DNA of 56,116 nucleotides from Paludibacteraceae bacterium (GTDB lineage Bacteria; Bacteroidota; Bacteroidia; Bacteroidales; Paludibacteraceae): NCBI GenBank assembly GCA_024401565.1, contig JAKSKU010000016.1, positions 1 to 56,116 of the forward strand, read 5' to 3'. Shown piece by piece: positions 1 to 7,816 of this stretch (position 1 is its first letter; each line of letters starts with the position of its first letter). The notes under the pieces were generated by a model. It saw only the letters and a program-made list of their open reading frames with translations, ran no database searches and was not told where the DNA came from. The position numbers and the translations under genes were made by a program.

Positions 1-2
1 AG

Positions 3-65
3 GCTTACGAGTTAGTCTATAATAAATTGACTAAGAAGGAAAAGGCGGCGTTGGAACAATGCTAA
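3..65 (+). CDS. 3' end of an unidentified gene
   Basis: An open frame enters from the left edge and stops with TAA at 63-65. The visible 20 residues are lysine- and glutamate-rich (ending KEKAALEQC) and look like the helical C-terminus of a soluble protein. Too little is visible to name the family. It converges on the Rpn-type gene downstream, with a MITE-like repeat between them. Confidence 0.4.
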   Translation, partial: AYELVYNKLTKKEKAALEQC

Positions 66-78
66 ATTATTAGGAGAT

Positions 79-200
79 TATATAGCAGTTGTCCAAAAAT
101 GAGGATTGCAAAGGGCGGAACGCCCTTGCCCCTCCCCAACGCGAGGCCGTAGGCCGAGCGTATAAAGAAAAAGCGTGAGTTGGACAACTCGTATATAATT
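79..200 (+). repeat. MITE-like repeat, copy A
   Basis: The ends are imperfect inverted repeats: ATATAGCAGTTGTCCAA on the left and TTGGACAACTCGTATAT on the right. The interior holds a GC-rich block and the segment CGAGGCCGTAGGCCGAGCG. Copies with the same ends and interior motifs (AACGCGA.., GAGCGTATAAA) lie near 19930-20060, 26709-26842 and 32040-32152. There is no coding capacity. It could be a non-autonomous transposon relic or a REP-like element. Confidence 0.6.
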
Positions 201-217
201 GCCAATTATTAATGCAA

Positions 218-252
218 AATGCTGAATTGACAGGTATTCCCAATTCAGCATT
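218..252 (-). terminator. Hairpin terminator of the Rpn-type gene
   Basis: A perfect 12-bp inverted repeat (AATGCTGAATTG, 11-base loop, CAATTCAGCATT) lies just past the stop codon of the minus-strand gene, followed in that direction by TTTGCATT. The stem resembles the heptamer repeats found elsewhere in the window, so it may derive from them. Confidence 0.55.
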
Positions 253-277
253 ATTTCTATATTGCAAATAGATGAGA

Positions 278-1177
278 TTATAATTTTTCAATCTCTTCAA
301 CTGTCAAATTACAGTATTTTGAAATAGCACCTATATCTACACCATCCCTTTTCATATCCTTAGCCATCTGCAATAATGTCTCTGCTCTTCCTTCCGCCCT
401 TCCTTTGGCAAGACCTTTAGCAATACCAATTTCTTCGCCTTCCGTCTTATACGTTTCTATCGTATCATTTTGCGACATAAGAGCATCAAGATGACGGTAG
501 TATGCCTTTCGATCCTCGTCGTTCATATTGCCAACACGAAGTTTTTCCTCCGCCTCTTTAAGTCCAGGTGTAGTCGTTCCTTTACGAATAACTCCTTCTT
601 TTAGAAATGCCATCCACTCCTCTATCGGCGTCTTGGCTACTTCATTAAACTTGTTAAGACGGATAAGATAGTATTCCGGGAAAATGTTGCTTTCCACGAA
701 ACGAGCCTTCGTATCACCATCTATCACCTCAAGTTCTTTTTTCTTAATGATAAGCTCATCCTTTTGGAAGCATCCTGTAAATGTGGTTTTTCCATGATAA
801 AGATAATCCTTGCCTCTACCCAAATCAAAATAGATCAAATTGATAGAGATAATCTTCTTCACACTCTTGTAGGTCTCACCAAGCTTAATGTGCTCTGTGA
901 TGGCTTTACTTGTGCCGTAAAGGATTCGTTGCATGAAATAAAGGTCACGAGTGACTTGCACTTCAATAATGAAGATTTCTTCATTATCTGCCTTAACTAT
1001 CATATCGACGCGGTTGAACTTGTCTGTCACATCCTTTTGGTTGCTTCCACTTTCCAACAACTCTTTAATCTTGACATTCTTGTCCAATAACACTGAAAAT
1101 AGGCCTTCCAATATGGCAAAGTTAGCTTTGTCACGCAACATTCTTTTAATGGCCCAATCGAATCTGATGTAATCCAT
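278..1177 (-). CDS. Rpn family nuclease / PD-(D/E)XK transposase-like protein
   Basis: A 299-residue protein of the PDDEXK_2 (Rpn, recombination-promoting nuclease) type. The N-terminus (YIRFDWAIKRMLRDK) is characteristic of this group. The nuclease core is visible as D58 in RVDMIV and E72-x-Q74 in IIEVQV. The C-terminus has the usual Ala/Gly/Arg/Glu helix (GLAKGRAEGRAE) followed by a short segment ending VEEIEKL. Such genes are multi-copy in Bacteroidota; E. coli Rpn proteins promote RecA-independent recombination and some act in phage defence. It stands alone, with a -7-like box upstream and a hairpin downstream. A second, divergent member lies at 27048-27890. Confidence 0.85.
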   Translation of the reverse strand: MDYIRFDWAIKRMLRDKANFAILEGLFSVLLDKNVKIKELLESGSNQKDVTDKFNRVDMIVKADNEEIFIIEVQVTRDLYFMQRILYGTSKAITEHIKLGETYKSVKKIISINLIYFDLGRGKDYLYHGKTTFTGCFQKDELIIKKKELEVIDGDTKARFVESNIFPEYYLIRLNKFNEVAKTPIEEWMAFLKEGVIRKGTTTPGLKEAEEKLRVGNMNDEDRKAYYRHLDALMSQNDTIETYKTEGEEIGIAKGLAKGRAEGRAETLLQMAKDMKRDGVDIGAISKYCNLTVEEIEKL

Positions 1178-1213
1178 TCCTTAATTTTTGTACTTATTTA
1201 ATCTTTTCGTTGA

Positions 1214-1221
1214 CAAAGATA
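1214..1221 (-). promoter_or_regulatory. Candidate -7 box for the Rpn-type gene
   Basis: TATCTTTG on the minus strand matches the Bacteroidota -7 consensus TAnnTTTG, 37 bases upstream of the start codon. No clear -33 TTTG is seen. Confidence 0.45.
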
Positions 1222-1264
1222 GGTGTTTTACTGGATTTTTATGAATTTTTGAATTTAATCACCT

Positions 1265-1990
1265 TCAAAATTTCAAATAAAATTCCTTCGTCAATCTTAT
1301 ATAATCTTCTGTATATTGGTGACGAACGTCAGTCTCTATTGTGAGTTCATTAATTTCGCATTCCGCATTTCGCATTCCGCATTTCACAAACTCTCCCACC
1401 GTTCTCTTGGCCTCGGCTCCTGGTTTGGGATAAACCAACGTCTTCTTTCTTAAATATAATCCGTACTGCTCGGCTATCTTCTCAAACTTGTCGTGAGCGT
1501 CGGTTGGCAGGATAATGGATAAGGATCCGTCGTCGCTCAGCAATGTCGACACGGATGATGCCAACTCTGTGAATGGCAAACTGTCGGTATGTCTTGCCAA
1601 TGTTCTGCTTGCTTTGGGTGCTTTTAAGCTGTCCTCAAAATATGGAGGATTTGTGATTATCTTGTCGAATGTAGACGGTACTGTTGCTATAAACTCCTGC
1701 AATGATTTTCCTACGATCGTGATTCTGCCAGACCATTTGGAAGCCTCAACATTCTGCGTCGCTCCACGCACAGCATCTTCATCTATGTCAATCCCCACAA
1801 TCTCCGCCGACTCATTTCTCTGAGCCGTCATCAGGCACAACAATCCTGTGCCGCAACCGATGTCGAGCACTCTCTTGGCTTGCTCTACGTCTGCCACTGC
1901 ACCAAGAGTAACGCCATCTGTGCCGACTTTCATCGCACATAGCGACTGGTCTATCGTAAACTGTTTGAATTGAAATATATGGTTTGGCAT
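1265..1990 (-). CDS. trmN6: tRNA1(Val) adenine(37)-N6-methyltransferase
   Basis: SAM-dependent methyltransferase of the YfiC/TrmN6 family, modifying A37 of tRNA-Val. The N-terminal FQFKQF and CAMKVGTDG motifs are family hallmarks, VLDIGCGTG is the SAM-binding loop and NPPYF the catalytic loop. I chose the ATG at 1990; a TTG four codons upstream is possible. Oddity: near the C-terminus a stretch around residues 200-212 (CGMRNAECEI) is encoded by four heptamer repeats (bases ~1352-1386) that occur non-coding elsewhere in the window, so the gene appears to have absorbed a repeat in frame while the final conserved segment (EDYIRLTKEFY) stays intact. Confidence 0.88.
   Translation of the reverse strand: MPNHIFQFKQFTIDQSLCAMKVGTDGVTLGAVADVEQAKRVLDIGCGTGLLCLMTAQRNESAEIVGIDIDEDAVRGATQNVEASKWSGRITIVGKSLQEFIATVPSTFDKIITNPPYFEDSLKAPKASRTLARHTDSLPFTELASSVSTLLSDDGSLSIILPTDAHDKFEKIAEQYGLYLRKKTLVYPKPGAEAKRTVGEFVKCGMRNAECEINELTIETDVRHQYTEDYIRLTKEFYLKF
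1352..1386 (-). repeat. Heptamer array inside trmN6
   Basis: Consecutive 7-mers of the type GCGAAAT / GCGGAAT (read on the minus strand). The same heptamers occur between genes at 2060-2095, 13040-13069, 15063-15092, 23118-23168, 41645-41678, 55328-55356 and 55645-55695. Here they lie within the coding frame. Confidence 0.7.
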
Positions 1991-2025
1991 TTTGAAAATC
2001 AAATAGAGACGCAGTTATTAAAAAA

Positions 2026-2051
2026 TAGAGACGCGGCATGCCACGTCTCTA
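2026..2051 (-). terminator. GGCATGCC palindrome, probable terminator of the dnaN/exonuclease unit
   Basis: An almost perfect 26-base palindrome: arms TAGAGACG and CGTCTCTA around a GGCATGCC core. On the minus strand, downstream of the exonuclease stop, the hairpin is followed by TTTTTTAAT, as in an intrinsic terminator. Related hairpins are at 15530-15548 and 40005-40026. Heptamer repeats fill 2055-2095. Confidence 0.55.
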
Positions 2052-2093
2052 CGTATTCATAATTTAGCATTCCGAATTTTGCATTCCGAATTC

Positions 2094-2855
2094 TTACAAT
2101 TGTCCCAACTTCACAAGTGTCGCGCAACGCTTGGTATCCAGACTGAATTCGCCTCTCTGGATCCAGCCGTAGTAGCCTGGATCTGTGGCAAACACTTCTT
2201 TCAGCGTCTTACCTTTGTGCTTTCCGAAATTAACAACAACCTCCTCTTTCTCATTGAAAATAAATCTTCCTTCGTAATCCACAACTCTTTTCTGTGTAGT
2301 GAATTTTGCCAAAGATTTAATGTCGTTCTCCAAATCCGGATATCTGTCGAGCTGTGCCTGAAGCACTTCATACGTGGCCATAGTGTCGGCCATAGCTCCA
2401 TGAGCACCAACCAACTCTTTATCACAATAGAATCTATAGGCTGCCGACAATGTGCGAGATTCTTTCTTATGGAAGATTGTCTGCACATCCACAGTTGAAT
2501 GTTTGCGTATATCCAGGTCGATATCACATCTCAACATCTCCTCCACAAGCATCGGGATATCAAACTTATTGGAATTGTATCCCGCAATGTCACATCCCCT
2601 GAAATCGTCCGCTATAGCATGAGCGACGTCTTTGAACTTCGGACAATCCGCCACATCCTCATCTTTGATATGATGGATGGCTGTAGACTTTGCAGGAATC
2701 TTCATATCTGGATTGATACGATAGGTTTTCTGCTCCTCAAGTCCATTGGGATGAACTTTTAGATATGAAATCTCAACAATTCGGTCTTTAGCCACGTCTA
2801 CACCTGTAGCCTCAAGATCAAAAAAGATGATAGGCTTTGTCAGTTTCAATTTCAT
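2094..2855 (-). CDS. DnaQ-like 3'-5' exonuclease
   Basis: A 253-residue DEDDh exonuclease. ExoI motif FFDLEATG (Asp12, Glu14) with DRIVEIS; ExoII motif YNSNKFDIPML near residue 95; ExoIII motif HGAMADTMAT near 153, with the catalytic His and Asp. The C-terminal ~55 residues (VVNFGKHKGKTLKEV...YYGWIQRGEF) form the small module often attached to exonuclease X and related proteins. It is likely a repair exonuclease or a proofreading epsilon-like subunit. It lies 15 bases downstream of dnaN on the same strand, suggesting cotranscription, which favours a replication role. Confidence 0.85.
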   Translation of the reverse strand: MKLKLTKPIIFFDLEATGVDVAKDRIVEISYLKVHPNGLEEQKTYRINPDMKIPAKSTAIHHIKDEDVADCPKFKDVAHAIADDFRGCDIAGYNSNKFDIPMLVEEMLRCDIDLDIRKHSTVDVQTIFHKKESRTLSAAYRFYCDKELVGAHGAMADTMATYEVLQAQLDRYPDLENDIKSLAKFTTQKRVVDYEGRFIFNEKEEVVVNFGKHKGKTLKEVFATDPGYYGWIQRGEFSLDTKRCATLVKLGQL

Positions 2856-2870
2856 ACAAACGGGGGTTAT

Positions 2871-4022
2871 TTAAAAGTTAGTCATTGGCATCACAAGACA
2901 AAGCATCTCATAGTTCTGCTGTGCCTCTCCATCCTCTGAAGTGTTGAACAATGGCTCAACCACCACTCCACGGAACGGGCTCTCGATCTTCATCACAACG
3001 TCTGATGTCTCCATATATGAACAGAAGTTTGTGATAGACTCTGTCTTGAATGTCATCTCGAATGGCTCTCCGCTGTATGCGCACACAACCTCCTCTGACG
3101 CTGTTGTGCCGAAGTCTAGGCTCTGTGCCGAAACCAAGATATTGTTCTCTCGTACTTCAAACTTAACGCCCTTGTTCGACTGCTCTGCATATGGCTCGAT
3201 ATGACGAACCGCAGAAATCAATGAGTTTCTGTCGATCACCATTTCTTTGTTCCAAGAGATTGTGATTACATTCTTATAATTAGGGAACATTCCCTCAATC
3301 TGACGGCAAACCAATGTGAAATCATTAAGCTCAAACAAGATATTCTTTGAGTCCCAAGAAACCACCACGTCCTCTCCTTCCTTACCTAGGATAGACTTCA
3401 ATAGTTTTGCCGCATTTGCAGGCAGTATCACAGAGCAGTTGCCAGACGCACTCTCAACTGACGACTTAACCTGTGAAAGGTGGAACATATCAGTGGCCAC
3501 AAAAGTCACTTTGTTCTCTGCAGCGTCTATATCTAGGAAGATACCCATCATTGTAGGACGAAGAGTATCTGTGCTGACCGCAAAAATAGTATGTGAGATA
3601 CCCAACGAAAGAGTCTGGGCCTGCATGCGTACTGTATTCGTGTTTGAAGAATCCAAAGAAGTTAGTTTAGGAAACGCTTCTCCGTCCAAACCGTTGTACT
3701 CTGCTTTCCATGAGCCTGAACGCAACTTGACAGCGTAAGTTTCCATGTCGATATCGAAGTCGACGCTTCTTCCATGAAGTGTCTTGAATGTATCCAACAA
3801 AAGTTTTGCTGGCAACGCAATCATACCTGAGCCTTCAACATTCTCCACATCCATTCTTGTAGCCATAGATGTCTCACCGTCAGAGGCTGTCAACTCTAAT
3901 GTACTGTCACTTAAATTAAAAAGAAAATTTTCGAGAATTGGTAACGCATTCTTAGATGCCATCACACGGCTAGTCGCTGTAAGACGAGCCATCAACTCGT
4001 CGCTATTCACTGAAAATCTCAT
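2871..4022 (-). CDS. dnaN: DNA polymerase III sliding clamp (beta subunit)
   Basis: A 383-residue beta clamp, the ring-shaped processivity factor that tethers polymerase III and repair proteins to DNA. The N-terminus MRFSVNSDELMARL followed by ALPILENFLF is typical of Bacteroidota DnaN, and the three-domain length fits (usual 366-380). The C-terminus ends YEMLCLVMPMTNF, where the clamp's hydrophobic-cleft residues (P-M) are expected. No dnaA or recF is adjacent, so this is not the classical origin arrangement; the nearest partner is the DnaQ-like exonuclease downstream. Confidence 0.95.
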   Translation of the reverse strand: MRFSVNSDELMARLTATSRVMASKNALPILENFLFNLSDSTLELTASDGETSMATRMDVENVEGSGMIALPAKLLLDTFKTLHGRSVDFDIDMETYAVKLRSGSWKAEYNGLDGEAFPKLTSLDSSNTNTVRMQAQTLSLGISHTIFAVSTDTLRPTMMGIFLDIDAAENKVTFVATDMFHLSQVKSSVESASGNCSVILPANAAKLLKSILGKEGEDVVVSWDSKNILFELNDFTLVCRQIEGMFPNYKNVITISWNKEMVIDRNSLISAVRHIEPYAEQSNKGVKFEVRENNILVSAQSLDFGTTASEEVVCAYSGEPFEMTFKTESITNFCSYMETSDVVMKIESPFRGVVVEPLFNTSEDGEAQQNYEMLCLVMPMTNF

Positions 4023-4050
4023 ATTGCTTATTGAATTTAAATATTTTTCC

Positions 4051-4058
4051 CAAAAGTA
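4051..4058 (-). promoter_or_regulatory. Candidate -7 box for dnaN
   Basis: TACTTTTG on the minus strand, 29 bases upstream of the dnaN start, fits TAnnTTTG. No clear -33 element. Confidence 0.45.
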
Positions 4059-4105
4059 GTGAAAAATCCCTACTCTATCGTTATCGTTTTATTAATTTAT
4101 TTTTC

Positions 4106-4201
4106 GGGCAGGTTTGAAACCTTAAAACACCGGGCAGGTTTGAAACCTGCCCCTACTATCTGAATTGATTATTGTCGTAGGGGAGGGGTTCAAACCCTCC
4201 C
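4106..4201. repeat. GC-rich palindrome cluster (GGGNGGGTTT type)
   Basis: A half copy (4106-4121), a full copy at 4132-4152 (arms GGGCAGGTTT and AAACCTGCCC around one G) and a variant at 4181-4201 (GGGAGGGGTT / AAACCCTCCC). Full copies are usually followed by CCTAC. The same palindrome with GGGCGGGTTT arms recurs at 55842-55862 and 55963-55983. It is probably a REP-type element; here it separates thyA from dnaN. Confidence 0.65.
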
Positions 4202-4223
4202 GTTAACATTAATCAGCATTTCG

Positions 4224-5018
4224 TTAAACACTAACCGCTCCCTTGATTGGTGCATGGCATTCGTAATCCGACAACACGATGTCGTCAGCGGTAAAGTCGA
4301 AGATGTCTTTCACGTTTGGATTCAATGTGATCTTCGACAGATGCAATGGCTCACGGCTCAACTGCAACTTCACCTGCTCTATATGGTTGTTGTAGATATG
4401 TGTGTCTCCAAAAGTGTGGATGAAATCGCCTGGTTCCAATCCCGTCACCTGAGCCATCATCAACAGAAGAAGCGAATAGCTTGCAATGTTGAACGGCACG
4501 CCCAAGAACAGGTCGGCGCTTCTCTGATAAAGCTGCAAACTCAACTTGCCGTCCGCCACATAAAACTGGAAGAAGCAGTGGCAAGGAGGAAGATTCATGT
4601 TGTTGATATCAGCCACGTTCCATGCCGACACTATGATTCTGCGTGAGTTAGGGTTATTCTTGATAGTCTCCACAACCTCTTTGATCTGGTCGATATGTCC
4701 GCCATTATAGTCGGGCCAACTTCTCCACTGGTAGCCATACACATGTCCTAGCCCACCGTCAGGATCTGCCCACTCATCCCAGATATGCACATTATTGTCG
4801 ACAAGATACTTGATGTTGGTGTCTCCCTTCAAAAACCATAGCAACTCGTGCAACACGCCCTTGAAATAAACCTTCTTTGTTGTCACCAAAGGAAATCCGT
4901 CCTTCATGGAGAAACGAAGCTGATGTCCGAATGTGCTTATAGTACCAGTGCCTGTACGATCGCCTTTCTGAATTCCTTCATCCAACACCTTCTGCAATAA
5001 ATCCAAATATTGTCTCAT
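4224..5018 (-). CDS. thyA: Thymidylate synthase
   Basis: Converts dUMP to dTMP using methylene-tetrahydrofolate, producing dihydrofolate. At 264 residues it has the same length as E. coli ThyA. The catalytic Cys146 lies in [10 protein letters not shown], the phosphate-binding Arg near RTGTGT at the N-terminus, and the dUMP-binding [16 protein letters not shown] motif is intact. It is the last gene of folA / PorE-like / thyA, 13 bases after the lipoprotein gene. Dihydrofolate made here is recycled by FolA from the same cluster. Confidence 0.97.
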   Translation of the reverse strand: MRQYLDLLQKVLDEGIQKGDRTGTGTISTFGHQLRFSMKDGFPLVTTKKVYFKGVLHELLWFLKGDTNIKYLVDNNVHIWDEWADPDGGLGHVYGYQWRSWPDYNGGHIDQIKEVVETIKNNPNSRRIIVSAWNVADINNMNLPPCHCFFQFYVADGKLSLQLYQRSADLFLGVPFNIASYSLLLLMMAQVTGLEPGDFIHTFGDTHIYNNHIEQVKLQLSREPLHLSKITLNPNVKDIFDFTADDIVLSDYECHAPIKGAVSV

Positions 5019-5031
5019 TCTTGTCTTTTTC

Positions 5032-7011
5032 TTAATACATATTGTAAGTAGTCTTCAACACACGGAATTCAGTGCGACGATTGATCTTGTTGGCAATCTC
5101 CTGATCCTCTTTAGAAAGTGCGTCGATAAACTCTTCATTTAATTCGTCATTCTCTTTCAAGAATGAATACTGTTTAGCCAAATTCTTGTCTGCCACAACT
5201 GGCTTTGTCTTTCCATATCCCTTTGCTGTAAGACGTGGGGCTTCGATTCCACCTTTGATAAGATAGTTGACTACGTTTTGCGCGCGTTCTCCCGACAAAG
5301 CAAGGTTGCCTTCCGCACTACCCACCTTATCCGTGTGCGCTCCGATCTCAATGGTGATGTTCGGATTGTCCTTAAGCAGTTTCACCAGTTTATCCAACGC
5401 GTTCGACGACTCTGGTGTCAATGTCGCCTTACCAAACTCAAAGAAAATGTTGTCCAGACCGACTGGTTTAGTAACAGACGCAAGAGAGAATGGTATTTCA
5501 AACGATTTTGAATCCTCCAAGCCAAGTGTGCTTACACTGTTCTTCTCATTCAAATAGCCACGGCAGTTGCCAAGCATCACGTACTCCACATTAGGCTTGA
5601 CCTCGAATGAGTATGATCCGTCGTTCTTTGTCTTAAGCTTGACGTTAGTACCGTCAGTGCCTACTATTCTGACATTGGCGTCGCCAAGGGCCTCGCCATC
5701 CGTATTCTTCACTTTTCCAGAAATAATATATCTGATTGGAGGAGCCACAAAAGTATAGATCTTATCGTACCCTTTCTGCTCTCCACGGTTGCTTGAGAAA
5801 GCACCCTGCTCAGCACCTGCCACAAACGAGATACCGAAATCATCACCGTTAGAGTTGATAGGAGCGCCCATATTTTCCACAACCCATCTGTTTGCGCTGT
5901 CAGTCTTGGCACGGTAGATATCCAAGCCTCCGAAACCTTCATGACCGTCTGATGAAAAATACAATGTGGAATCCTCACGTACGAATGGATACATCTCGTC
6001 TTTCTCAGTGTTGATATCCGGACCCAGGTTCTCCGCCGCTGAATAAGAGTCTCCCGTCTTCATACATCTCCAAATATCTTTTCCTCCCAAGCTACCCTTC
6101 ATGTCGGATACGAAATATAGCCAGTTGCCATCAGGCGACAACGCAGGATGAGCCACAGTGATTGAGCTGTCTTTCAACACCATCACACGTGTAGCCTTTC
6201 CCCACTTTCCGCTCTGACGCTGCGACATCCAGATCTCGGCTCCATGAGTCTCTCCTTTCACATAGCGGCAACGTGTGAACATCATGATCTTACCATCGGA
6301 TGAAAAAGAAGGGCTACCCTCATCATCCTCTGTATTTATATCAGAGTCAACAAGTTCAAGATTATCCCATTTGCCAACCGCATTTTTCTTTGCGAAATAG
6401 ATATCCTTATTCGGAATACCTGTGATGTTACTCAACTTATGGCTGGTCTGCTTGTTGTCTCGCGACGACGCGAAATAAACGATAGTGCTGTCGCCACCAG
6501 GGAACCGCGGGCTGCTCTCGCTCTTCTTGCTTTCAAAGAACGGTTCTTTGGTCACAACATAACGTTTCTTTGCATTTTCCCACTCGCTCAACTTCTGTAC
6601 AGACAATTTGCCGTTGAGAGCCACCAACGAATTTGGATCATGCTTCAAGTAGACGTCGTACATTTCAGACGCTTCCTTGTTTTTCTTCTGTTTACGAAGC
6701 ACATCCGCATAAAGCAAATATGCGGTAGTGTCCGCATACTTGTATCGTACAGCGTTAGACAAAGCTCTTTCCGCCTTGTCGACAGCACCGATCTTATTGT
6801 AGCAGTCTCCCATACGGTATGCCACATAAGCTTTTGTCTGCTTATCCGCAAGCTTGACTCTCGAATATGCAGAACGGTACATGCTTCCCGCCTTATGGTA
6901 CTCTCCTATCTCATATTTCTTGTCCGCCTTACGTATCTTCTTTGTCACCGAACAAGAAGATATAGCCAACAAAAAGAGAGTCGCTATAAAACAAATTGAA
7001 TATCTATTCAT
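5032..7011 (-). CDS. PorE-like OmpA-family lipoprotein (TPR, PD40 propeller, CRD fold, OmpA)
   Basis: A 659-residue outer-membrane lipoprotein: signal peptide with lipobox LAISSC (Cys20), TPR-like helices (about 30-150), a PD40/WD40-like beta-propeller (about 155-430, repeated [12 protein letters not shown] / FSSDG motifs), a carboxypeptidase-regulatory-like domain ([14 protein letters not shown], about 430-515) and a C-terminal OmpA peptidoglycan-binding domain ([19 protein letters not shown]). This architecture is that described for PorE of the T9SS in Porphyromonas gingivalis, though similar proteins of unknown role are common. Two bases separate it from folA and 13 from thyA, an unexpected place for a secretion component. 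Confidence 0.8.
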   Translation of the reverse strand: MNRYSICFIATLFLLAISSCSVTKKIRKADKKYEIGEYHKAGSMYRSAYSRVKLADKQTKAYVAYRMGDCYNKIGAVDKAERALSNAVRYKYADTTAYLLYADVLRKQKKNKEASEMYDVYLKHDPNSLVALNGKLSVQKLSEWENAKKRYVVTKEPFFESKKSESSPRFPGGDSTIVYFASSRDNKQTSHKLSNITGIPNKDIYFAKKNAVGKWDNLELVDSDINTEDDEGSPSFSSDGKIMMFTRCRYVKGETHGAEIWMSQRQSGKWGKATRVMVLKDSSITVAHPALSPDGNWLYFVSDMKGSLGGKDIWRCMKTGDSYSAAENLGPDINTEKDEMYPFVREDSTLYFSSDGHEGFGGLDIYRAKTDSANRWVVENMGAPINSNGDDFGISFVAGAEQGAFSSNRGEQKGYDKIYTFVAPPIRYIISGKVKNTDGEALGDANVRIVGTDGTNVKLKTKNDGSYSFEVKPNVEYVMLGNCRGYLNEKNSVSTLGLEDSKSFEIPFSLASVTKPVGLDNIFFEFGKATLTPESSNALDKLVKLLKDNPNITIEIGAHTDKVGSAEGNLALSGERAQNVVNYLIKGGIEAPRLTAKGYGKTKPVVADKNLAKQYSFLKENDELNEEFIDALSKEDQEIANKINRRTEFRVLKTTYNMY

Positions 7012-7013
7012 AT

Positions 7014-7499
7014 TTAAAACCTTACGTAGTCTACAAAAGCATAGTTGAAGTCGTTCTTCTCATCCGCCTCATGACTCTCTCTGCCAACTTCCATCCACTC
7101 CATCAGATTCAATTCAGGAAAGAATGTGTCTCCGTCGGCTATCTCAGTCTCTACCTCCGTCAGATATACCTTCTTTGCGTAAGGCAAAAACTGTTTGTAG
7201 ATCTCGCCACCACCGATGATGAAAACCTCGCCGTCGAGAGAAGCATCGTTAAGCAGATCCTCCACGCTTTTCACGACATCGCATCCCTCTATATTATTAA
7301 CGGAACGAGTGATGATAATATTGCGTCGACCAGGAAGAGGACGACCGATCGACTCGAAAGTACGGCGGCCCATCACAATCGGATGTCCTGTTGTCAACGC
7401 CTTAAAACGCTTTAAATCAGCAGACAAATGCCACGGAATACCTCCGTCTCTACCGATAACATTATTCTTGCTTGTAGCTACTATAATTGAAATTTCCAT
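7014..7499 (-). CDS. folA: Dihydrofolate reductase
   Basis: Reduces dihydrofolate to tetrahydrofolate with NADPH. At 161 residues it has the standard length. The N-terminus SIIVATSKNNVIGRDGGIPWHL contains the substrate-pocket Trp and the Met20-type loop; IVMGRRTFESIGRPLPGR is the cofactor-binding signature and VFIIGGGEIY the conserved glycine motif. It is the first gene of folA / PorE-like / thyA. Pairing with thyA is functionally expected because ThyA oxidises the folate pool that FolA restores. Confidence 0.96.
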   Translation of the reverse strand: MEISIIVATSKNNVIGRDGGIPWHLSADLKRFKALTTGHPIVMGRRTFESIGRPLPGRRNIIITRSVNNIEGCDVVKSVEDLLNDASLDGEVFIIGGGEIYKQFLPYAKKVYLTEVETEIADGDTFFPELNLMEWMEVGRESHEADEKNDFNYAFVDYVRF

Positions 7500-7816
7500 C
7501 TATTTTTTTATTTCAGAGTGCACTCTCGCACTATAAGCCTACAAATTTATATAATATATTGTGGTTGGGCGAATTTTATGAAAGGAGATTATCAACAAAA
7601 TTTTTCATCTAACATCCACTCCCACACTGGCACTATATCAATCTTCATTCCACCGACACTTACAGTTTTCTTTTCGTCGCAAGTGCCTGCTCCGGCACTA
7701 CAAAATCAACTTCCACTTTATCATTATAAAAATAAACATCATCACAAAAGCTTAAAATCAAAAAAAATCTCCCACCATCTGGTGAGAGATTCTCATTAAA
7801 TCAAAATGAAATACTA
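7500..7816. other. Intergenic region between folA and the CobW-type gene
   Basis: No gene is seen. It contains the cobW terminator hairpin (7767-7790), a short hairpin AGTGCC..GGCACT (7681-7698), a palindrome GAGTGCACTC (7516-7525) and a candidate -7 box for folA (7542-7549, TAAATTTG on the minus strand). Confidence 0.5.
7767..7790 (-). terminator. Intrinsic terminator of the mlaE-to-cobW run
   Basis: On the minus strand the stem ATCTCTCACC / GGTGGGAGAT (one G-T pair, 4-base loop) is followed by a run of eight T. It lies 27 bases after the stop of the CobW-type gene and closes the packed five-gene unit. Confidence 0.8.

Noticed and set aside
2871-4022. Replication origin near dnaN
   Set aside because: No dnaA, no clustered DnaA boxes and no AT-rich unwinding region were seen around it.
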